Source: Proteles cristata cristata (taxonomy: Eukaryota; Chordata; Mammalia; Carnivora; Hyaenidae). Taken from it: 64,000 nucleotides of DNA. The stretch's first letter is position 1. Each line of letters opens with the position of its first letter. The DNA lies in contig JAESUZ010004792.1 in the NCBI GenBank assembly GCA_017311185.1, positions 682,001 to 746,000 of the forward strand, in the 5' to 3' direction. Below the pieces are notes generated by a model that did not search any database, was not told the origin of the DNA, and saw only the letters and a program-made list of their open reading frames with translations. Position numbers and translations under genes: made by a program. Positions 57,555 to 64,000 of this stretch are shown here, piece after piece.

Positions 57555-57774
57555 ATTTTTTAAATGTTTTATTTATATTTGAGAGAGAGAGAGAGAGACA
57601 GCATGAACAGGGGAGGGTCAGAGAGAGAGGGAGACACAGAATCAGAAACAGGCTCCAGTCTCTGAGCTGGCTGTCAGCACAGAGCCTGACGTGGGGCTCG
57701 AACCCACAAACTGTGAGATCATGACCTGAGCTGAAGTCGGACGCTTAACCGCCTGAGCCACCCAGGTACCCCAA
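57555..57774 (-). mobile_element. CAN-SINE inserted in old L1
   Basis: 'gagagacagcatgaacaggg', 'tggctgtcagcacagagcct', 'acgtggggctcgaacccaca', 'gaagtcggacgcttaaccgc' and 'tgagccacccaggtacccc'. Confidence 0.95.
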
Positions 57775-57879
57775 AAAGGAAAGAAATAATAAAGACTAAA
57801 GTGGAAATCCACGAAATAAAGAATGGAAAATAAAAAAAGTCAACAAAAGCAAAGTTAATTCTTTGAAAAGAGCAAGAGA

Positions 57880-57965
57880 GGCACCTGGGGGTGCCCCACT
57901 CACATTCTCTCCCTCTGTCTCTCAAAAAAGGCAAATAAAAACATTTTAAAAATCTTTTAAAAAGA
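57880..57965 (+). mobile_element. Internally deleted CAN-SINE (head joined to tail)
   Basis: 'ggcacctgggggtgccccac' fuses the SINE head directly to the distal CT-rich part ('cattctctccctctgtctct') and A-rich tail, so about 130 bases, including A- and B-boxes, are missing. L1 sequence resumes at 'gaggcaaaattcaaattact'. Confidence 0.75.
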
Positions 57966-58379
57966 GGCAAAATTCAAATTACTGTATCAGGAATGAAAGA
58001 AGGACATCACTACCAAATTTACAGGAGTAGAAGAGACTATAAGGAGAATTTTATGAATAATTATGTCATCTATAACTTAGATGAAATGGATGAATTTCTA
58101 GAAGTGCAGAAACCACCAACACTGACTTAGGAAGACATAGAAACTCAGAATAGACCTATAACAAATAAATAGATTGAATTGGTAAGCTTCTTCAAAAGTA
58201 AGGCTTTATTGGTCACTTGTACCAAATGCTTAAAGCAGCAGCAGCATCGAGCCTTCATAAACTCTTTCAAAAAAGCAGAAGAGGAGAAGACACTTACCAA
58301 CTCATTTTATTACCATCCATTACCATCCTGCTACCAAAAAGCAGACAAGATATCTCAATATAATAAACGTACAAAGCAA

Positions 58380-59350
58380 TATCCTTATGAAGACACAAAA
58401 ATCCTCAACAAAATACTAACAAATTTAATCCAGTAACATATTAAAAAAAAAAAAAAAGGTTACACTTTATGTACTCTATGACTCAGTGAAATTCATCCCA
58501 GGAATGCAAGGTTGGTTTAATATATTAAAATAAATCAATGCAATATACCATAGTAATAGAAACAAGGACCAAAACTAAAAGATCATTTCAGAGATACACA
58601 AACAACATGTGGCAAAATTCAATAATTTTAATGATGAAAATGCTTAACAAACTAGGAATATAAGGTAGGTAACTTCCTCAATTTGGTAACGTTATGTATG
58701 AAAAATACACACTTAATGTCATCCTTAATGGTGATAGACAGTGCTTTCCACTTAAGATCTGAAATAAGACAAGGATACTTGTCTTTACTTCTCAGAATTG
58801 TACCACAGTTTCCAGCCAGGGCAATTAAGCAAGTGAAAGAAATAAAAGGCACCCAGATTAGAAAAGAAAAAGTGAAACTATCTCCGTTCACAGATAACAT
58901 GATCTTGTATACAAAAAAGAAAGTCTTAAAGAATCCACTAAAAAACCTTTTACAATACACAACTTCAACAAAGCTGTAGCATATGAGATCAATATACAAA
59001 AAACAATTAATTTTCTCTCTATATACTATCAATAAATAATCCAAATGTGAAATAAAGAAAGCTTCATACATAATAATATCTGCAAGAATAAAGTATTTAG
59101 GAGTAAATTTCATGAAATAAGTGCATGATTTATATACGAAAACTATAAAACAATTTTTGAAAGAAATAAAAGAACACTTAAGTGAATGGAAACATATTCC
59201 ACATTCATGGGCAGGAGGATTTATTATTAATAAGATGGCAATGCTCCCCAAATTCATTACAGATCAACAAGTTGGAGGAGTTACACTTCTTGCTCACAGA
59301 ACTTACTACATAAGCTACAGTAATGAAGATTCTATGATACTGGTATAAGG
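58380..59350 (+). pseudogene. L1 ORF2 RT-region remnant
   Basis: Broken RT domain of the old L1. Pieces: 58179-58436, 58683-58979 (matches the region with '[15 protein letters not shown]') and 59121-59348. The FADD active site reads F-T-D-N near 58888-58899, so catalytic residues are gone. Frames shift repeatedly. A 201-codon minus-strand frame over the same bases is only its shadow. Confidence 0.85.
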
Positions 59351-60605
59351 ATAGACATACAGATCAATGGAATAGAACTGAGAGTCCAAAAATAAAACTA
59401 TGGCTTTTTTTTTTTTTTGACAAGGATGCCAGGAAAATTCACCATGGTATGTATATTCTTTTCAACAAATGGTGCTTGGACAACACATACAAAAGAATAC
59501 TATTGGACCCCTACCTCATATTATATGCAAAAATTAATTCAAAGTGGATCAAAAACCTAAATATAAGAGCTGAAATTACAAAACCTTTAGAAGAAAACAT
59601 AGTGACATTGGATTAGCTAATTTGTTAGGTGTGTTAATTTGGTAGATGTGACATCAAAAGTATGAGCAACACAAGAAAAAGTAAATTGAAGTTAACCAAA
59701 ATTTAACATGGTTGTGTTTCAAATTATCCAATCAGGAAGGTAAAATAAAACCCACAAAATGGGAGAGATTTGCAAATCACACTTGGTAAGGAACTTATAT
59801 ACAGACTATACAACAAACTATTACCTCTTAACAAGGGCAAAAACTCAATTTAAAAATGGGCAAAGGATTTGAAGACATTTCTCCGAAGAAGATATACAAA
59901 TGACTAACATCATGGGTTATTTTAAAAATCCAATCAAAACTTCATACTCACTCAGATCAAAAAGTCAGAATCAAAAAGTCATATAAGAGTAAGTGTTGGT
60001 GAAAATGGAAGAAATTGGAACACTCATACATTGTGGACTGTAATGTAAAATGGTGTAGCCACTTTGGAAAAACAATTTGCCAGTTTTTCATAAATATAAA
60101 TATAAATATAGAGTTATCATATTAATCAGCAACTCTCCTCCCAAGTAATGGTGGTAGACCCAAGAGAACTAAAAACATATGTTCACACAAAATCTGTACA
60201 CAAATGTTCATAGCAAATTATTCATAATAGCAAAATGTGGAAACAACACAAATACCCATTAACTGATGAGTGGATAAACAAAACATGGCACAATCCTACA
60301 ATGGAATATTATTGGGCCATAAAAAGAAATGAAGTACTGATCATGTTACAACACGGATGAACCTTGAATACATTACACTCAGTGAGAGAAGTCAGACATA
60401 AAGGCTACATATGCATGACTGCATTCATATGAAGTGTTTGGGACAGGCAAAGCCATAAACAGTAAGTAGATTAGTGGCTGCCAGGAGCTGGAAGAAGGAG
60501 AAAATAGAATCTAAATGGTAATGAGTATGGGGGGTTTTATTTTTTTAGGGGGCTGAAAATGTTCTGACTTAGTGGTATTCCTTGTACAATATGTTGGGAA
60601 TAGAG

Positions 60606-60731
60606 GGAGTGCTGGGTAGCTCAGTAGGTTGAGTCTTTGACTCTTGGTTTCTGCTCAGGTCATGATTTCATATTTCATGGGTTTGAGCCCTGAGTCAGGC
60701 TCCACATTGACAATGCAGAGCCTGCTTGGGA

Positions 60732-60762
<31 letters not shown>

Positions 60763-60828
60763 CCCTTCTCTCTCTCCCCCTTCTTTCTCTCTCTCCCTCT
60801 CAAAATAAATAAATAAATTTCAAAAAAA
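60606..60828 (+). mobile_element. CAN-SINE inserted in old L1 3' UTR
   Basis: 'gagtgctgggtagctcagta', 'ctgctcaggtcatgatttca', 'cagagcctgcttgggatctc', CT runs and the tail AAATAAATAAATAAA. Target-site duplication 'atgttgggaat' (60591-60601) and 'atgttgtgaat' (60829-60839), one mismatch. Confidence 0.94.
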
Positions 60829-60905
60829 ATGTTGTGAATGTACTAAAAGAAACAGTGAATTGTATAAGGGGTGAATCTTATGTGAATCACACCTTGATAA
60901 AGTTG

Positions 60906-61103
60906 TCATAAAAATACACATTTGCACACACATACATGAGTGTAAGCACACACACAGGATGGCCAACAGTGGCTTTCTGGCAGCAGCAGAGGAAACTGCT
61001 GTTGTCCTGCCAGCCTTGTGTAGCACGTCAGATCAGCAGTGGCTCTCAGTGCTTAGGGCTGATGGATATGAGGTGAGCGGTTTCCAAACAGGGAAGGGCT
61101 GAA
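60906..61103. other. Single-copy spacer
   Basis: Short unique stretch with no gene. It holds the pre-insertion flank of the two L1s that follow. Confidence 0.5.
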
Positions 61104-61120
61104 CACAATAGCATTTTTTT

Positions 61121-61891
61121 CACTTCTTTAAAATGTTTATTATTTTTTTCCTTAAATAGTTTCTTGTTGAATTGGTTTCCATATAACACCCAGTGCTCAT
61201 CCCCACAAGTGCCTTCCTCCATGCCCATCACCTCCCTTCCCCTCCCTCCCACCACCATCAGCCCTCAGTTTGTTCTCAGCATTCAAGAGTCTCTCATGGT
61301 TTGCCTCTCTCCCTCTCCTCCACTATTTTTCCTCTTCTTCTCCCCCTTGGTCCTCTGTTAAATTCCTCCTAATCCTCCTATACGTGCAAACATATGATAT
61401 TTGTCCTTCTCTGCCTGACTTATTTCGCTCAGCATAACACCCTCAAGTTCCATCCATGTTGCCACACATGGCCAGATTTCATTCTTTATCATTCCATTGT
61501 ATACATGAACCACATCTTCTTGATCCATTCGTCCGTTGATGGACACTTAGGATCTTTCCATGTTTTGGCTATTGTTGAGAGTGCACTATGAACATTGGGG
61601 TATATGTGTCTCTATGCATCAGCACTCCTGTATCCCTTGGGTAAATTGCTAGCGGTGCTATTGCTGGGTCATAGGGGAGTTCTATGGTTAATTTTTTGAG
61701 GAACCTCCATGCTGTTTTCCAGAGGGGCCGCACCAGTTTACACTCCCACCAACAGTGTCGGAGGGTGTCCGTTCCTCAACATCGTCGCCAGCATCTATAG
61801 TCTTCTGATTTGTTCATTTTAGCCACTCTGACTGGCGGGAGGTGCTATCTAAGTGTGGTTTTGATGTGTATTTCCCTGATGATAAGGGATG
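61121..61891 (-). mobile_element. 5'-truncated L1, antisense (first at the shared site)
   Basis: Antisense L1 3' UTR and ORF2 end ('cacccagtgctcatccccac', 'cagcattcaagagtctctca', 'gttttgatgtgtatttccct'). Left flank 'cacaatagcattttttt' at 61104-61120; right flank is the same sequence at 61892-61908. Its tail area includes an extra 'cacttctttaaaatg' before the T-run. Confidence 0.93.
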
Positions 61892-61908
61892 CACAATAGC
61901 ATTTTTTT

Positions 61909-62911
61909 TATTTTTATTTTTTCTTTTTTATTTTTTTTTTACAAATAGTTTATTGTCAAATTAGTTTCCACATAACACCCAGTGCTCATCCCCACAAGTG
62001 TCCTCCTCCATGCCCATCCCTCCTCCCCCCCACATCCATCAGTCCTCAGTTTTTGTCAGCATTCAAGAGTCTCTCATGGTTTGCCTCTCTCCCTTTCCCC
62101 CACCATTTCCGCCCTTCTTCTCCCCTTGGTCCTCTGTTAAGTTCCTCCTAATCCTCCTATACGTGCACACATATGATATTTGTCCTTCTCTGCCTGACTT
62201 ATTTCGCTCAGCATAACACCCTCAAGGTCCATCCATGTTGCTACACATGGCCAGATTTCATTGTTTCTCATTGCCATGTAGGATTCCATGGTATAGATAA
62301 ACCACATCTTCTTGATCCATTCATCTGTTGATGGACACTTAGGCTCTTTCCAGGTTTTAGCTATTGTGGAGAGTGCTGCTATGAACATTGGGGTACATGT
62401 GCTCCTATGCATCAGCATTTCTGTATCCCTTGGGTAAATTCCTAGCAGTGCTATTGCTGGGTCATAGGGGAGTTCTATTGTTAGTTTCCTGAGGAACCTC
62501 CACACTGTTTTCCAGAGGGGCTGTACCAGTTTACATTCCCACCAACAGTGTAGGAGGGTGCCCGTTTCTCCACATCCTCGCCAGCATCTAGAGTTCTCTG
62601 ATTGGCTCATTTTAGCCACTCTGACTGGCGTGAGGTGGTATCTCAGTGTGGTTTTGATTTGTATTTCCCTGATGAGGAGCGATGCTGAGCATCGTTTCAT
62701 GTGTCTGTTGGCCATCTGGATGTCCTCTTTGGAGAAGTGTCTGTTCATATCTTCTGCCCATTTCTTCACTGGGTTGTTTGTTTTTCGGGCGTGTAGTTTA
62801 GTGAGTTCCTTGTAGATTCTGGATATCAACCCTTTATCTGATATGTCATTTGCAACTATCTTTTCCCATTCCGTTGGTTGCCTATTAATTTTCTGGGTTG
62901 TTTCCTTTACG
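61909..62911 (-). mobile_element. 5'-truncated L1, antisense (second at the shared site)
   Basis: About 1.0 kb: long T-rich tail (61909-61940), 3' UTR, then ORF2 C-terminus. Flanked by 'cacaatagcattttttt' (61892-61908) and 'cacaataccatttttt' (62912-62927). Better preserved than its neighbour, so probably the later insertion. Confidence 0.94.
62137..62911 (-). pseudogene. L1 ORF2 C-terminal fragment, uninterrupted to native stop
   Basis: The best-preserved coding piece in the window: about 257 codons open from the truncation point to the L1 stop (the apparent Met start lies in flanking DNA). It contains the '[19 protein letters not shown]' block and a complete Cys-rich motif C-X3-C-X7-H-X4-C (residues 113, 117, 125 and 130 of the open frame), which in L1 contributes to ribonucleoprotein formation. 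EN and RT are absent because of 5' truncation, so it is not functional. The intact frame suggests a recent insertion. Confidence 0.92.
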
Positions 62912-62927
62912 CACAATACCATTTTTT

Positions 62928-63036
62928 AAATGGAAACAGCCCAAGTGTTTATTGGCTGCTGAACAGATAAAGAAGTGGTGGAACATATATAAAATGGAAT
63001 ATTATTCAGCCAACAAAAGAATGAAATCTTGCCCCT
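62928..63036 (+). mobile_element. Short sense L1 fragment
   Basis: 'atggaaacagcccaagtgtt', 'taaagaagtggtggaacata' and 'aatggaatattattcagcca' are sense L1 C-terminal sequence, ending at 'gaatgaaatcttgcccc'. Confidence 0.75.
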
Positions 63037-63054
63037 CTAGATTTTAAAAATATT

Positions 63055-63195
63055 TTCTCATTGGGGTTTTGATTTATATTTCCCTGATGATGAGTGACAT
63101 TGAGCAATTTTTCATGTGTCTGTTCAGGTCACCTTTATGTATTTTTTGGAAAAAATTTTTAATTGGTGTGTTGAGCTTCTGTCTATTTTTTATAT
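63055..63195 (-). mobile_element. Short antisense L1 fragment
   Basis: 'ggggttttgatttatatttc', 'cctgatgatgagtgacattg' and 'tttttcatgtgtctgttcag' are antisense L1 ORF2 C-terminal sequence, lying back-to-back with the sense fragment before it. Confidence 0.75.
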
Positions 63196-63204
63196 AAAAA
63201 CAAA

Positions 63205-64000
63205 AAAATTATTTTTTATTATATTTTTAAATTTACATCCAAATTAGTTAGCAAATAGTGCAACAATGCTTTCAAGAGTAGATTGCTTAATGCCCTTTAC
63301 CCATTTAGCCCATCCCCCCTCCCACAACCCCTCCGGTAACCCTCTGTTTGTTTTCCATATTTAAGAGTCTCTTACGTTTTTGTCCCTCTCCCAGTTTTTA
63401 TTTTTGCTTTCTTTCCCTTATGCTCATCTGTTTTGTACCTTAAAGTCCTCATGTGAGTGAAGTCATATGATATTTGTCTTTCTCAGACTAATTTCACTTA
63501 GCATGATACCCTCTAGTTCCACCCATGTAGTTGCAAATGGCAAGACTTCATTCTTTTGGATTGCCAAGTAATATTCCATTGTATGTATGTGTGTGTGTGT
63601 GTATATATATATGCCACATTTTCTTTATGCATTTATCCATCAATGGGACATTTGGGATCTTTTCATACTTTGGCTATTGTTGATAGTGCTGCTATAAACA
63701 TTGGGGTGTATGTGTCCCTTTGAAACAGCACACCTGTATCCCTTGGATAAATAACTAGTAGTGCAATTGCTGGGTCATAGAGTAGGTAGTTCTAGTTTTA
63801 ATTTTTGAGGAACCGCCATACTGTTTTCCAGAGTGGCTGCACCAGTTTGCATTCCCACCAGCAGTGTAAAAGAGATCCTGCTTCTCTGCATCCTTGCCAG
63901 TGTCTGCTGTTGCCTTAGTTGTTGACATTAGCCATTCTGATGCATGTGAGGTGGTATCTCATTGTGGTTTTGATTTGTATTTCCCTGATGATGAGTGGCA
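63205..64000 (-). mobile_element. Antisense L1 3' end, continuing past the window
   Basis: T-rich tail (63196-63232), 3' UTR ('taatgccctttacccattta', 'atatttaagagtctcttacg'), then ORF2 C-terminus ('tgctgctataaacattgggg', 'ttgcattcccaccagcagtg'). An older subfamily, close to the copy at 18010. A TG/TA microsatellite sits at 63584-63612. Confidence 0.9.
63584..63612 (+). repeat. TG/TA microsatellite inside L1
   Basis: 'gtatgtatgtgtgtgtgtgt' followed by TATATATATAT, between the L1 landmarks 'ccattgtatg' and 'gccacattttctttatgc'. Confidence 0.95.

Larger units (their letters stand above)
56890..60905 (+). mobile_element. Old sense L1, about 4 kb, with three SINE insertions
   Basis: Long decayed L1 covering the EN-RT linker, RT, C-terminus and 3' UTR. 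Landmarks: 'tgctaggtcataaaataagc' (57160s), 'aattcatcccaggaatgcaa' (58490s), 'attagtggctgccaggagct' (60470s) and the terminal 'gaatcacaccttgataaagt' (60880s). No long frame survives. Interrupted at 57555-57772, about 57880-57965 and 60606-60828. Confidence 0.85.

Noticed and set aside
58652..59257. 201-codon minus-strand open frame with hydrophobic character
   Set aside because: It is the antisense shadow of the decayed L1 RT region, whose A-rich sense strand yields Phe/Ile/Leu-rich complements.
1..64000. Search for a novel multi-gene system
   Set aside because: No cluster of intact genes exists; all substantial coding similarity is to L1 ORF1/ORF2 fragments.

Overview
The window looks like gene-poor nuclear DNA from a carnivore, most likely a cat or close feliform relative. 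The main evidence is about a dozen copies of a tRNA-derived SINE with the head 'ggggcacctgggtggctcag', Pol III A/B boxes, a CT-rich middle and a (A/T)-rich tail, which is the felid form of the Carnivora-specific CAN-SINE. A set of L1 LINEs shares one subfamily-type 3' UTR. No host protein-coding gene, tRNA, rRNA or CRISPR array could be supported. The long open frames are L1 ORF fragments, antisense shadows of L1, or translations of microsatellites.

Layout. 1-3222: a decayed sense L1 entering from the left. 3223-17650: mostly single-copy AT-rich DNA with MIR/L2 remnants, one SINE, a long polypurine tract, two adjacent MER5-like hAT elements and several stretches that read like conserved non-coding elements (9280-9700, 11180-11560, 13690-13900, 14690-14935). 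18010-19480: a second 5'-truncated L1. 19695-27500: MIR, MER5-like and SINE relics plus two pairs of locally duplicated unique sequence (22440/22946 and 25535/26820). 27595-30242: an old antisense L1 followed by a nested pile of four SINEs. 30440-39140: largely single-copy, with an ERV-type solo LTR (about 36140-36890). 39327-45972: a structurally full-length antisense L1 (3' UTR, ORF2, ORF1, 5' UTR) with a 15-bp target-site duplication, carrying two later SINE insertions. 46036-51650: SINEs, an L2 3' end followed by two MIRs, and old L1. 51650-54460: an old L1 hit by a younger L1 with a perfect 16-bp duplication. 54460-56890: unique DNA, a hAT element, and a MER5-like element holding an 18-bp inverted repeat. 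56890-64000: a 4-kb old sense L1 with three SINEs, then a stack of antisense L1s, two of which landed on the same target site.

The sequences present do not form a cooperating gene system. The window records layered retrotransposition: ancient L2/MIR/MER5/L1M first, then lineage L1s, then felid SINEs. Scattered through it are candidate long-range regulatory elements, and these are the only likely host function I can point to. All family names come from pattern recognition, without a database search, so older-repeat boundaries are approximate.
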